A stretch of 64,000 nt of DNA from Methanomicrobium mobile BP (GTDB lineage Archaea; Halobacteriota; Methanomicrobia; Methanomicrobiales; Methanomicrobiaceae). The notes below the pieces were generated by a model. That model was not told the origin of the DNA. It did no database searches and saw only the letters and a program-made list of their open reading frames with translations. A program made the position numbers and the translations under genes. The stretch spans positions 248,001 to 312,000 of the forward strand of contig NZ_JOMF01000006.1 of NCBI RefSeq assembly GCF_000711215.1. The letters run 5' to 3'. Shown piece by piece: positions 43,586-52,450 of the stretch. The first letter of the stretch is position 1. Every line of letters starts with the position of its first letter.

Positions 43586-45625
43586 ATGATTATGGATATG
43601 TTAATCTATCTCGCACCCGTATGTGCACTCGTCGGTCTTTTATTCGCGGCATACTCACTGAGATGTGTCAAAAAAGAAGACGAAGGCACTGAGGTCGTCA
43701 AAAAGATTACTGCGGCAATCCACGGCGGCGCCATGGTATACCTTAACAAACAGTACCGTGCAATCGCTGTCTTTGTCGTAGTACTTGCAATTGTTATTGC
43801 ACTTGTTCTGCCAAACGGAGCTTTAACCGCCGGCTGTTTCATCCTCGGCGCTCTTCTCTCCGCAACGGCGGGATATATCGGAATGTTCACTGCAACAAAT
43901 GCGAACGGACGCACGGCAACCGCCGCAATTCGCGGAATAGCCGCGGCATTCAAGGTCTCTTTCTCAAGCGGTCTTGTAATGGGTATGAGTGTCGTAGGTC
44001 TCGGACTTCTGGGTCTTTCAATCGCATTCATTGCCGTCTCGCAGGTTGTCGGCGTTGACAACTTCGCAACCACGATAAGCATCCTTACCGGATTCTCACT
44101 CGGTGCTTCCTCAATCGCACTCTTCGCACGTGTCGGCGGCGGTATCTTTACCAAAGCGGCAGATGTCGGTGCAGACCTTGTAGGTAAGGTCGAAGCCGGT
44201 ATCCCCGAAGATGACCCGAGAAACCCCGCGGTTATCGCAGACAACGTCGGTGACAATGTCGGAGATATCGCAGGTATGGGTGCCGACCTCTATGAGTCAT
44301 ACGTCGGTTCAATCATCGCAACAATGCTTCTTGCGGCACTTACCGCAGCGGTCGCATTCCCCGGAATACCTGTTATCAACGCAGTTATCGTTCCGTTAAC
44401 AATCGCAGCCGTAGGTATCATCGCCTCGGTAATCGGTTCATTCTTTGTCCGCACCAATAAGACGGAATCATCAGCCATCCATGCGGCATTCAACCGCGGT
44501 CTGATTATCGGACTTGTACTTGTTGTTATCGCATCATACTTCATTACCGGAAACCTTCTCGGATCATACGGTCTCGGAGCATTCGCGGCAACTGTCGCGG
44601 GTCTTGTTGCAGGTTTCCTGATCGGTCAGATTACGGAATACTACACATCCTACGAGAGAAAACCGACCCTTGCAATCGCAGAGTCCTGTACGACAGGTTC
44701 GGCAACCAACATCATCACCGGTTTTGCAAAGGGAATGGAATCGACCGTCTGGTCGGTATTAATCATCGGCGCTGCAATCTTCATCGCTTACCAGCTCTCG
44801 GGCTTATACGGTATCGCCATCGCGGCCGTCGGTATGCTTGCAACACTCGGTATCTCACTCGCAGTCGATGCATACGGCCCCGTTGCGGATAACGCCGGCG
44901 GTATCGCCGAGATGAGCCACCAGAAGAAAGAGGTCAGAGAGATCACCGATACACTCGATGCCGTCGGAAACACGACAGCGGCAATGGGTAAAGGATTTGC
45001 AATCGGTTCGGCGGCTCTTACCGCACTGGCACTCTTCTCGTCATACGGAATCGCGGTCGGACTGGACTTCATCGATGTAATGAACTCCAACGTATTCATC
45101 GGTCTCTTAATCGGTGCAATGCTTCCGTTCCTCTTCTCGTCCATGACAATGATGGCTGTAGGACGTGCGGCACACCAGATTGTTATCGAGGTCCGCAGAC
45201 AGTTCAAAGAGATCAAAGGTCTCATGGAAGGAACTGCCGAGCCGGAATACGATACATGTATAGCAATCTCGACACACTCCGCACTTAAAGAAATGATTGC
45301 ACCGGGTGTCCTTGCAATCGCGGCTCCGGTCATCATCGGTCTTGTACTCGGAAAGGGTGCACTCGGAGGACTTCTTGCGGGTTCGCTCGTCTCCGGTTTC
45401 ATGCTTGCAATCACGATGGCTAACGCCGGCGGCGCATGGGACAATGCAAAGAAATACGTCGAACTCGGAAACTACGGCGGAAAAGGCTCGGATGCTCACA
45501 AGGCGGCAGTCACCGGAGATACTGTCGGTGATCCGTTCAAGGATACATCGGGACCTGCACTCAACATCCTCTTAAAGCTCATGAGCATTGTGGCTGTTGT
45601 ATTTGCACCGCTCTTCCTCATCTAA
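43586..45625 (+). CDS. hppA: Membrane-bound proton/sodium-pumping pyrophosphatase, K+-dependent type
   Basis: Couples hydrolysis of pyrophosphate to ion export across the membrane. The 679-residue protein has about 16 membrane helices and the substrate motifs [22 protein letters not shown] and [21 protein letters not shown], with a second set ([17 protein letters not shown], and [13 protein letters not shown] near the end). The signature [16 protein letters not shown] has Ala where K+-independent enzymes have Lys, so K+ dependence is predicted; whether Na+ or H+ is pumped cannot be told. It stands alone, with a structured leader and a T-rich terminator. Confidence 0.98.
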   Translation: MIMDMLIYLAPVCALVGLLFAAYSLRCVKKEDEGTEVVKKITAAIHGGAMVYLNKQYRAIAVFVVVLAIVIALVLPNGALTAGCFILGALLSATAGYIGMFTATNANGRTATAAIRGIAAAFKVSFSSGLVMGMSVVGLGLLGLSIAFIAVSQVVGVDNFATTISILTGFSLGASSIALFARVGGGIFTKAADVGADLVGKVEAGIPEDDPRNPAVIADNVGDNVGDIAGMGADLYESYVGSIIATMLLAALTAAVAFPGIPVINAVIVPLTIAAVGIIASVIGSFFVRTNKTESSAIHAAFNRGLIIGLVLVVIASYFITGNLLGSYGLGAFAATVAGLVAGFLIGQITEYYTSYERKPTLAIAESCTTGSATNIITGFAKGMESTVWSVLIIGAAIFIAYQLSGLYGIAIAAVGMLATLGISLAVDAYGPVADNAGGIAEMSHQKKEVREITDTLDAVGNTTAAMGKGFAIGSAALTALALFSSYGIAVGLDFIDVMNSNVFIGLLIGAMLPFLFSSMTMMAVGRAAHQIVIEVRRQFKEIKGLMEGTAEPEYDTCIAISTHSALKEMIAPGVLAIAAPVIIGLVLGKGALGGLLAGSLVSGFMLAITMANAGGAWDNAKKYVELGNYGGKGSDAHKAAVTGDTVGDPFKDTSGPALNILLKLMSIVAVVFAPLFLI

Positions 45626-45640
45626 ATCAAAATTAAAATA

Positions 45641-45690
45641 ACTTTTTTTAAACATTTAACGCGCTTTAAACACTTTTAGTGATTTTTAAA
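45641..45690 (+). terminator. T-rich terminator after hppA
   Basis: ACTTTTTTTAAAC begins 16 bp after the stop, followed by ACTTTTAGTGATTTTTAAAAG. No strong stem. Consistent with archaeal T-tract termination. Confidence 0.5.
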
Positions 45691-45740
45691 AGATAAACGG
45701 GAATACCTGTCAAAAAACAGAGATTATCGGGAGATATAGA

Positions 45741-45777
45741 AATATCTCGGAATATTTTGTAATATCTCGGAATATGC
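45741..45777. repeat. AATATCTCGGAATAT direct repeat
   Basis: AAATATCTCGGAATATTTTG is followed by TAATATCTCGGAATATGCCG, a 22-bp-period duplication in the convergent spacer between hppA and the small minus-strand gene. Confidence 0.7.
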
Positions 45778-45786
45778 CGGAATCAA

Positions 45787-46038
45787 TCAGACTTTCTTCT
45801 GCACGTCGTCCAGCTCGGTTCTGACATGCTGAGAGAGGGATATTTTTATCGATGTCTCGACATGCCTGTTCAGCTCTTCAAGACCCAGACAGGTCTTGTC
45901 GATGGCGCCGCTCAATTCATTGAACTCTTCCGACATTGCACTCATCTTTCTCTCCATAATATAGACCAGATAGAGCAGAAAAAGAATGACAACGCCGAAC
46001 AGAACAATTGTGTAATACTGAATAAGATCTTCAACCAT
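45787..46038 (-). CDS. Small membrane-anchored coiled-coil protein
   Basis: An 83-residue protein with one N-terminal membrane helix (YYTIVLFGVVILFLLYLVYIM) followed by an amphipathic helix with heptads (MSAMSEEFNELSGAIDKTCLGLEELNRHVETSI). No known family. The start at 46038 is clear: GGAGG lies 7 bases before this ATG, while an earlier frame start does not have one. It lies just downstream of the pilus ATPase on the same strand, separated by an AT-rich repeat array; any link to the pilus is speculative. Confidence 0.7.
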   Translation of the reverse strand: MVEDLIQYYTIVLFGVVILFLLYLVYIMERKMSAMSEEFNELSGAIDKTCLGLEELNRHVETSIKISLSQHVRTELDDVQKKV

Positions 46039-46059
46039 TTTATGCCTCCAAATGCCAAT

Positions 46060-46200
46060 CAAATCATTAAATTGTCAAATTGCCAAATTATCAAATTAAT
46101 CATCGAATTATCAATCATCAAATTATCAATCATCAAATTATCATATCATCAAATTATCAATCATCAAATTATCATATCATTAAATCATCATATAATCAAA
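46060..46200. repeat. AT-rich satellite, 15-16-bp period
   Basis: AAATTATCAATCATC and AAATTATCATATCATC units alternate, preceded by degenerate AAATTGCC/AAATTATC pieces and ended by AAATCATCATATAATC; about eight units in 140 bp. Almost pure A/T/C on the plus strand. It lies between the pilus ATPase gene and the small coiled-coil gene. Confidence 0.9.
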
Positions 46201-46267
46201 GAAATGGAATTTATCGCAGGTTTTCGGGTTTTCTCAGTGTTTTCGTCACATGCCCGATCACATGCGG

Positions 46268-48049
46268 TCAACCGGATTTCTCACCGGATTTTTCACGGGA
46301 TTTTTCGCAGGATTTTCTGAGTTCGTTGATGAAATGACTTATCTGCACGCTGTCGTTTATCTTCTTGTCCGCCAGCCTCTCAAGCATATTCTGACGGAGT
46401 TTCAGATTGTACTCAAGCTCTTCGTCATTCCATCCGTGCGTATATGCAATATCGCTCAACACTTTGGACTTTGCGGAAGTCCTCACAAACTTATCGTTGA
46501 TATGATCCCATCTGAAGAGTTCGTTCCATCTGATATCGCCGTCGTTTACAATCATCTCGTTGATTGAAAGACAGCGCCTGAAACCGTGCCCCTCCTCAAA
46601 CTGAAGACCCTGAATAAGCATCAGATCGAGAGCGCCGAACATGACACGCGGGACATTGATTGGTTCATGCGTCAGCCTGTTTACCGCTTCGCTCACGCCG
46701 CCGGCGTGAAGCGTGGAATAGGTGGTATGTCCCGTATTCATCGCCTGAAACAGTGTCTGTGCCTCACTGCCCCTGACTTCTCCGACGATGATATATTCGG
46801 GACGCTGTCGCAGTGCGGCTTTAAGCAGGGTAAACATATCGACATCGCTCTTTGTCTGGGAGATACCCGTCTCGCGTGTCCGCATCGCAAGCCAGTTTCT
46901 GTGCGGAAGCTGAATCTCCCTTGTATCCTCGATGGATACGATCTTGGCAATCTGCGGGATGAAGAACGAAGCGGCATTCATCGTCGAGGTCTTTCCGGAC
47001 GCGGTTCCGCCTACGACGATCATGCTCTTGCCGTTCTCCACAGCAAGCCAGATAAATGCCATAAGTTCGGCGCTGTATGTCCCAATCGAGATGAGATCGA
47101 CGGGGGTCATGGGATCGCTCTTGAATTTGCGTATGGTAAACGAACTTCCCTTCGATGAAACGATATCGCTGTAAGTTATCTGTGCACGTGCGCCCGTCGG
47201 AAGCGCCGCGTCGATAAGCGGCGTTGTCAGCGAGAGCTGTTTATCCGCCTTCTGTGCGAGCTTTAAGACGTATTTATTGAGTTCCAGATCGTCGAAGATG
47301 AGATTTGTCTCAAGATTCGAATATTTGCGGTGGAATATGAAAAGCGGGACGCCGGCGCCGTTGCAGGTAATATCCTCGATATTCTCGTCGTTCATGAGCG
47401 GATCTAGCTTGCTGTATCCGAGGAAATTTCTCTGCAGATAATACAGAAGAATTTCGACGCGCTCATCCGGTATCTCGGGATAAAAAGAGCGTACGGCGCG
47501 GCGTGCAAACCTTAAATCCAGCGTCATCTCGTCTTTCATCTTCGGCGAATCGTAGACGAGAACCGAACGGAGATATTCGTAGGTCTCCTCGAGAACGATA
47601 AGCTCTTTCTCGTCGATCTTCGGCTCGACAATCATGTACGTGAGGTCGTGCTCCCAGTTCAGGACTATCTTCGCATACGAAAAAGGAGCTTTCAGCCAGT
47701 ATCGGTCTACCACCCATTCTTTCTCTTCGGGTAGCAGATCGGGAAGCGGCACGGTCTTTAAGTCATCGTACTCTTTGAGTATCTCCTCAATGGTTCGGTC
47801 GGGCTTTTCCTTTGAAGTGAATCCGAATTTCGAGAGCAAAGACTCCCCCGAAGTCTCGTCCTCCTTCTTCGAATCGGAAGAAACCGGCACATCGCCGGAA
47901 TCCTTACTGCCCGCGGACGCTTTCCTCCACGGGAGCAGCAGCCCTTTTTTGCCCTGCCGCCCCACTTTTTTTACATTGATCTCGAGATCGCCGAGTGCCG
48001 ATTTTTTCTTGAGTAGGGATTTCGGCAATGTCAACTGTGGTTTCTTCAT
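46268..48049 (-). CDS. Type II/IV secretion system ATPase (GspE/TadA-like, archaeal pilus)
   Basis: The motor that drives pilus assembly from the cytosolic face. The 593-residue protein has an N-terminal basic/Ser-rich region, an N-terminal domain with LLYYLQRNFLGYSKLDPLMNDENIEDI-type sequence, and the ATPase core: GGTASGKT at about 346-353, an Asp-box (VSIEDTREIQLPHRN), Walker B (YIIVGEVRGSEA) and HAGG. The last 14 residues are (S)CEKSREKSGEKSG, coded by a 12-bp repeat. It follows the HTH-PAS gene by 24 bp. The matching ArlJ-like platform is on the plus strand past the pilins. No archaellum genes (ArlH, ArlG, ArlF) are present. Confidence 0.94.
   Translation of the reverse strand: MKKPQLTLPKSLLKKKSALGDLEINVKKVGRQGKKGLLLPWRKASAGSKDSGDVPVSSDSKKEDETSGESLLSKFGFTSKEKPDRTIEEILKEYDDLKTVPLPDLLPEEKEWVVDRYWLKAPFSYAKIVLNWEHDLTYMIVEPKIDEKELIVLEETYEYLRSVLVYDSPKMKDEMTLDLRFARRAVRSFYPEIPDERVEILLYYLQRNFLGYSKLDPLMNDENIEDITCNGAGVPLFIFHRKYSNLETNLIFDDLELNKYVLKLAQKADKQLSLTTPLIDAALPTGARAQITYSDIVSSKGSSFTIRKFKSDPMTPVDLISIGTYSAELMAFIWLAVENGKSMIVVGGTASGKTSTMNAASFFIPQIAKIVSIEDTREIQLPHRNWLAMRTRETGISQTKSDVDMFTLLKAALRQRPEYIIVGEVRGSEAQTLFQAMNTGHTTYSTLHAGGVSEAVNRLTHEPINVPRVMFGALDLMLIQGLQFEEGHGFRRCLSINEMIVNDGDIRWNELFRWDHINDKFVRTSAKSKVLSDIAYTHGWNDEELEYNLKLRQNMLERLADKKINDSVQISHFINELRKSCEKSREKSGEKSG
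46272..46319. repeat. 12-bp tandem repeat encoding the ATPase C-terminus
   Basis: Units CCGGATTTCTCA, CCGGATTTTTCA, CGGGATTTTTCG and CAGGATTTTCTG at 46272, 46284, 46296 and 46308 encode the charged KS-x-E tail on the minus strand and reach the stop codon. Confidence 0.85.
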
Positions 48050-48073
48050 AAGAATCGTTTCATTTTTACGCGG

Positions 48074-48619
48074 TTAAATGCTGAATAACGAGATCACAAT
48101 ACCCGGACTGCCGTCCGCGAATACCGCAGGGTACGTCCAGCAGGAATAGCTGTGCCTGTTTACCGTGACGATCTCGCAGTCATTGTGTTTTGATATTTTT
48201 CCTTCCAGTGCAAGATTATATTCGGTCATGTCGGCAACTTTCTCAAGGATTGGGACGCCGGATTCTTCCACGGTTTTTCCGGCAATATCTTCGTCGGGTT
48301 TCAGAAACTGTTCGGCAAATTTTGTGCTTACATTGAATATTATGCCCTCATTGGAGACCAGAACATACGGCATCGGCATTGTCGAGAGCCATATCGGGGT
48401 TATCGGAATGCGGTTTGAGAGATGATAGACCTGAGCGGGACCTACGACATGCATCTCCGCCTGACCGAGAGTGCACAGTATCGAAAGATATTTTGCGACA
48501 GTATTCCTGTTAATAGCGGTCTTTCTGGATAGATCTGCAATTGACAGCCCGTAATTGCTGCCGCGAAGCGCATTCATGAGTCTTGCCGTTATTTCATCCT
48601 GTACATCCATCGCAATCAT
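48074..48619 (-). CDS. Winged-helix and PAS domain transcriptional regulator
   Basis: A 181-residue regulator. Residues 8-60 are a helix-turn-helix (EITARLMNALRGSNYGLSIADLSRKTAINRNTVAKYL, a dMarR/ArsR-like layout). Residues 80-180 form a PAS-type domain (PYVLVSNEGIIFNVSTKFAEQFLKPDEDIAGKTVEE, ending in GIVISLFSI). It is the first gene before the pilus ATPase and downstream of the pilin operon, so it is a natural candidate to control the locus in response to a small ligand or redox signal. AAGGTG precedes the ATG at 48619; an ATG nine bases later is also possible. Confidence 0.85.
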   Translation of the reverse strand: MIAMDVQDEITARLMNALRGSNYGLSIADLSRKTAINRNTVAKYLSILCTLGQAEMHVVGPAQVYHLSNRIPITPIWLSTMPMPYVLVSNEGIIFNVSTKFAEQFLKPDEDIAGKTVEESGVPILEKVADMTEYNLALEGKISKHNDCEIVTVNRHSYSCWTYPAVFADGSPGIVISLFSI

Positions 48620-48816
48620 TTAACACCTTCGGGCGACGCTTCACGCGATAAAAAATTCACGTAAATACCGCTGCTTTTGATTTATACGGAATTGCATAGA
48701 TCCGCATGTTATTTTGCCAATCTATATATGTAGTTCGGGCAGATATATTAATATTATGTTGTTATAAGTAAAATTTTCTTTACTTTTTGGTATTACACTG
48801 TTTTAATCCCGCATAC

Positions 48817-48834
48817 ACCCCGTTTTACCGGGGT
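48817..48834 (-). terminator. Hairpin downstream of the pilin operon
   Basis: ACCCCG (48817-48822) pairs with CGGGGT (48829-48834) over a 6-base loop. On the minus strand it follows the last pilin gene by about 70 bp, after TTTTATTTTTTG at about 48849-48860. Together they could terminate the pilin message. The remaining spacer up to the regulator gene is AT-rich without a gene. Confidence 0.45.
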
Positions 48835-48901
48835 AACGCGGACAAAAAATAAAATTTGAGTATGAATTGGAAATGTTTGTGTTTGTATTGCTTACTTTTT
48901 T

Positions 48902-49681
48902 TCAGATGAAATCAGTCTCTTTCAGATAGCCTTCGCAGTACACTGTTCCCCCCGTGTCCGAGAGAATATAGTGCCCGTCGCCGTTGGCATACACGGCACC
49001 GCTCTGCCAGGCAGTTGCGCCGTTACCGTATCTGCGATACATACCGAAGCCGAGCGTATCAGGCTTATTGGGGTCGGTAGGATTATTAGGAGTATATAAG
49101 GCGGTTTGCGCAAGCTGATGATAACACATGAATATGATGAATTTATCGCCTGCCGTAAGTATGGTATCCTTGCTCATTCCCGAACCGTCGGGATTGAGAT
49201 TAGTGTATTTCTTCATGACACTTGAGTAAAAATCTACAGGATCGCTTGCCAAAACTCCCTTCCCGGGGTTATTGATCATACGTTTAAGCTGACCATTATT
49301 TGAACCCTCTCCGCCGACATAGTACTTGCCCCAGAGAGGATCATTGTATGTCAGATAAGCTTCACCGCCGCCGTAATCACTGCTCGAAATATAGAATTTC
49401 ATATTTTCAAGGTTGACCGTTCCGCCCTCTACATCGAAGAGCAGACCGACGAATCCGTCATCAAGAACCGGATCCGTTCCGCCACCGGCTATTCCGTGGA
49501 AAGTTATCTTGCCCGGAAGATCGGCTTTTTTATCGCTCATAATACCGGTTGAAAATCCCGAGACGACGGCGGCGATAACAATTGTGACGACAAGCATGAG
49601 CATGACTCCCACCACGGGAGACACGGCTTCCGTCATACCGAAATTTATGCAGGTCGTTTTAACTTCTGCTTTGCCTACCAT
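48902..49681 (-). CDS. Archaeal type IV pilin (pilin 6, distal gene)
   Basis: A 259-residue class III-type prepilin: a short leader, then TEAVSPVVGVMLMLVVTIVIAAVVSGF, here split as AVSPVVGVMLMLVV plus TIVIAAVVSGF, the hydrophobic assembly helix that follows the prepilin peptidase site. The soluble part has LLFDVEGGTVNLENMKFYI, the family's GG-x-h-x3-D/N-x-h strand motif, but lacks the common I-H-x-PS ending found in its siblings. The C-terminal 70 residues (Thr/Tyr/Gly-rich) are unlike the others. It overlaps the preceding pilin gene by 7 bases. Confidence 0.9.
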   Translation of the reverse strand: MVGKAEVKTTCINFGMTEAVSPVVGVMLMLVVTIVIAAVVSGFSTGIMSDKKADLPGKITFHGIAGGGTDPVLDDGFVGLLFDVEGGTVNLENMKFYISSSDYGGGEAYLTYNDPLWGKYYVGGEGSNNGQLKRMINNPGKGVLASDPVDFYSSVMKKYTNLNPDGSGMSKDTILTAGDKFIIFMCYHQLAQTALYTPNNPTDPNKPDTLGFGMYRRYGNGATAWQSGAVYANGDGHYILSDTGGTVYCEGYLKETDFI

Positions 49682-50394
49682 TTTGCCACCACATCCTTAT
49701 CGTAGATTACCGAGTGACTGGGTTTGTGAATTACAGTGATGTGAACGGTTGAGCCTTCACCGAATCCGTATTGCGGATCGTAGATATCAAATCCGAAGAA
49801 CTGATCGGGTTCGCCAAATTTGTAGACACAGTTTGTCTCAAAGTTGCAGAGACCGAAATACTGCGAATTCTGAAAACCTGACGAAGGAGGGAATAAAGAA
49901 TCGGTATAACCTGTCGTCTGAGTGACAAACGGATAACCCTCAATGGTTTTATCGACTCTGGCTTTACTATTGTCAGTTATGCGTGAATTAACGCCGAGTG
50001 ATATAGTTTCAAACGGAATGATGGAACCGTCCATGATGTGCCTGATTACCTTTCCGCCGTCTGCAAGATCATTACCTCTGAATTTTTCCGGAACGGTATA
50101 TTCGGTAATAATCTGGAGATCTCCACTCGGAATCATGTCACCCGCAAGAACACGAAGTTCTACGGGATAACCTGTATATTTGGTTGAAAAACCGGAAGCA
50201 TCAATATCAAACTGATATGCCGCCGACGGGGCTTTCTGCGCGGTATCGCCGAGACCTGCCGCAAAACCGCTTACGACAGCAGCAACAATGATGGTGACAA
50301 CCAGCATCAGCATGACTCCCACCACGGGAGAGACTCCGCCGTCATCCAAAGAGGGGTGATATCCGGAGATTTTTGTTCTGATTTCTCTGTACAT
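49675..50394 (-). CDS. Archaeal type IV pilin (pilin 5)
   Basis: A 239-residue prepilin with a 20-residue leader, the GVSPVVGVMLMLVV helix, VLAGDMIPSGDLQI as the shared strand motif, and a VTVIHKPSHSVIYDKDV ending shared with pilins 1 and 3. The centre carries an aromatic/Gly insertion (QYFGLCNFETNCVYKFGE) with two cysteines that could form a disulfide. It is secreted and built into a filament after leader removal. Stop overlaps the start of pilin 6. Confidence 0.92.
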   Translation of the reverse strand: MYREIRTKISGYHPSLDDGGVSPVVGVMLMLVVTIIVAAVVSGFAAGLGDTAQKAPSAAYQFDIDASGFSTKYTGYPVELRVLAGDMIPSGDLQIITEYTVPEKFRGNDLADGGKVIRHIMDGSIIPFETISLGVNSRITDNSKARVDKTIEGYPFVTQTTGYTDSLFPPSSGFQNSQYFGLCNFETNCVYKFGEPDQFFGFDIYDPQYGFGEGSTVHITVIHKPSHSVIYDKDVVAKW

Positions 50395-50409
50395 TGCAAT
50401 CTCCGAAAA

Positions 50410-51063
50410 TTACTGTACGGTAACGGTTCCCGACTGAATTATCTTATTGCTGACGGTATCATAGATGGCGTAATCGAACGGAACATTCTGCTTTACCTTG
50501 AATACACCGGATGATCCTTCGGGACTCCATGTAAGGAATCTGCCCTTTGCGATTGCGGGATCGGTTGCAAGCGTGCTGTCATAGCTGCCGTCGGCAAGAA
50601 GCGTAAAGGAATCGCCGATTCCAATAATCTCATCCATACCGGGTAATACCGCAAAGTATGTCGAATCTTCGCCCTTCTTTATTATCTTAATCTTACCGTT
50701 CTCTTCCACCGCACCCGTGCTCGAATTGAGGACGGTATCGGTTGTAAACTTCATGATATCGGTTCCCGACTGAAGTTCGACCATGATATTGTCAAGCGAA
50801 ACTGTATCGCCGCTGACAAGTCTGAATGTAAGACCGTTGTTTGTCTTCGGGCTGTCTGCCTGAGCGTTTGTCTTATCCGTATCCGTTATTTGTGCATTGT
50901 ATCCGACGACGAATGCAGACTGAGGTGCACTCTTCTCGGAACCGACCACTCCGCCGGAGAAACCCGACACGATAGCTGCAATTATGATTGTAACAACAAG
51001 CATGAGCATGACGCCGACAACGGGCGAGACTGCTTCTTCGTTTATGATATCCGATCTCTTCAT
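50410..51063 (-). CDS. Archaeal type IV pilin (pilin 4)
   Basis: A 217-residue prepilin: 10-residue leader (MKRSDIINEE), AVSPVVGVMLMLVV helix, and FRLVSGDTVSLDNIMVEL for the shared strand motif. The ending YDTVSNKIIQSGTVTV is a variant of the I-H-x-PS-x-K close. Its start overlaps the pilin 3 stop by four bases; 15 bp separate it from pilin 5. It has no cysteine after the leader. Together with pilin 2 it forms a subgroup without the H-x-P ending lysines. Confidence 0.92.
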   Translation of the reverse strand: MKRSDIINEEAVSPVVGVMLMLVVTIIIAAIVSGFSGGVVGSEKSAPQSAFVVGYNAQITDTDKTNAQADSPKTNNGLTFRLVSGDTVSLDNIMVELQSGTDIMKFTTDTVLNSSTGAVEENGKIKIIKKGEDSTYFAVLPGMDEIIGIGDSFTLLADGSYDSTLATDPAIAKGRFLTWSPEGSSGVFKVKQNVPFDYAIYDTVSNKIIQSGTVTVQ

Positions 51064-51719
51064 ACTACTGTCACCTGTTTCTTAAAGATGCTCTTCTGAC
51101 TCGGTGTGTGAATTATCTCGACTTCTACTTTTGATCCCTTCTTGAAACCGTAATCTTTGTAAGTGTCGGCATCTACGGAGTTTGCCTCTGAAGGAATGAT
51201 TCCGAAAACGGCAACGGCAGTTCCTTTACTGTTTCCCGTGCTGATTACGTCGCCGGCATTAAAGTTGTACTCACCGAAGTTTGTACCCGTTTCTCCGGGG
51301 GCTCCCTTTGCAAGATCCGTAAGATAAGGAATTTTTACCTTATTTTCTGCAATCTGACCTGCCGGAATTGCCATATTCGTACGTCCGATTGCGCCGCTGA
51401 GCATCTGTTTGCCGTCGGCGGATGTGTAATAGGAGATGATCTGCAGATCTCCCGACGGGATACTGTCGCCGCCGAGGTGCTTAATCAGCATTACATACTG
51501 ATCCTTTGAATCTCCCTGACCGGAGAGGATATTTACGTCAAAGGATGCCGAGGGTGCGACCGATGCGGAATCGACGGCGCCGCCTGCGAATGCGGAGACA
51601 AAAGCCGCAATGAGTATTGTAACAACGAGCATGAGCATTACTCCGATTACCGGAGATACTGCAGAGTTATCCGAGAGTGTTCTCTCATGAATTTTTTTGA
51701 GATAATTTTTCAATTTCAT
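51060..51719 (-). CDS. Archaeal type IV pilin (pilin 3)
   Basis: A 219-residue prepilin with a longer basic leader (MKLKNYLKKIHERTLSDNS), the AVSPVIGVMLMLVV helix, LIKHLGGDSIPSGDLQIISYY, and VEIIHTPSQKSIFKKQVTV at the end. These last two are the clearest forms of the family's bracketing motifs. It overlaps pilin 2 and pilin 4 by four bases on each side, so translation is coupled. Confidence 0.93.
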   Translation of the reverse strand: MKLKNYLKKIHERTLSDNSAVSPVIGVMLMLVVTILIAAFVSAFAGGAVDSASVAPSASFDVNILSGQGDSKDQYVMLIKHLGGDSIPSGDLQIISYYTSADGKQMLSGAIGRTNMAIPAGQIAENKVKIPYLTDLAKGAPGETGTNFGEYNFNAGDVISTGNSKGTAVAVFGIIPSEANSVDADTYKDYGFKKGSKVEVEIIHTPSQKSIFKKQVTVV

Positions 51720-52450
51720 ATTACGCTTCCTGTGAGTGTTCCGGATGCGATGACGTTTCCGGAAGGTTCGTGAACAATAGAGTAGGTAGTAACGGCGCTG
51801 ACCTCGAACCAGCCGCTTGAATACGGATTTTCGGCACTGCCGCGTTCGGCAACATAGTAGACCTTTCCGTTACGTGATCCTTCTTCGATGCCGTATTTAT
51901 CGGCAAGAACAATGAATTTCTGACCGGGGCTTATCAGAAGATTTGCCGCGGTAATAACTACACTGCTATCCTCCGAGATTACACCGACTCCGTTCTTTCG
52001 TGCAGGCAGTTTGGAGAATCTGTAATCCATATACTGATCTGAGTCTAGGACCGCGGTATTGCTGTCAGGTCCCTCTTCCATGATCGTTTCGGAAGGAAGA
52101 TCGCGATATGCAACGGTTACTTCATGTCCCTTCGTTTTTCCGAGAACATGACCCTCGGAATCGGTAATGTTTGTAATCTGAGTGTCCTTTAAATTCAGGA
52201 CCAAATCATCCAGACGGATGTCGTCGCCGCCGAGATGTTCAAATACAAGACCAATCTTTCCGGCTTCTCCGATATCGCCGTCCATTACGCCGACATACCC
52301 TATCTTTGCGACAGGCGCCGAAGGGGTATTGGAAAGCATTCCCATTCCGAACGCGCTTACGGAGGCGCCGACGATTACCACGACGACTATCATGAGCATT
52401 ACGCCGACAACGGGGGATACGGCTTCATCAAAAGAGATTTTTCTTACCAT
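51716..52450 (-). CDS. Archaeal type IV pilin (pilin 2)
   Basis: A 244-residue prepilin: 9-residue leader, AVSPVVGVMLMIVVVVIV helix, VFEHLGGDDIRLDDLVLNL strand motif and YSIVHEPSGNVIASGTL close. Its assembly helix is more Val-rich than those of its siblings (MIVVVVIVGASVSAFG), and the gene differs more in codon usage from pilin 1. It overlaps pilin 1 by 7 bases and pilin 3 by 4. Confidence 0.93.
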   Translation of the reverse strand: MVRKISFDEAVSPVVGVMLMIVVVVIVGASVSAFGMGMLSNTPSAPVAKIGYVGVMDGDIGEAGKIGLVFEHLGGDDIRLDDLVLNLKDTQITNITDSEGHVLGKTKGHEVTVAYRDLPSETIMEEGPDSNTAVLDSDQYMDYRFSKLPARKNGVGVISEDSSVVITAANLLISPGQKFIVLADKYGIEEGSRNGKVYYVAERGSAENPYSSGWFEVSAVTTYSIVHEPSGNVIASGTLTGSVI

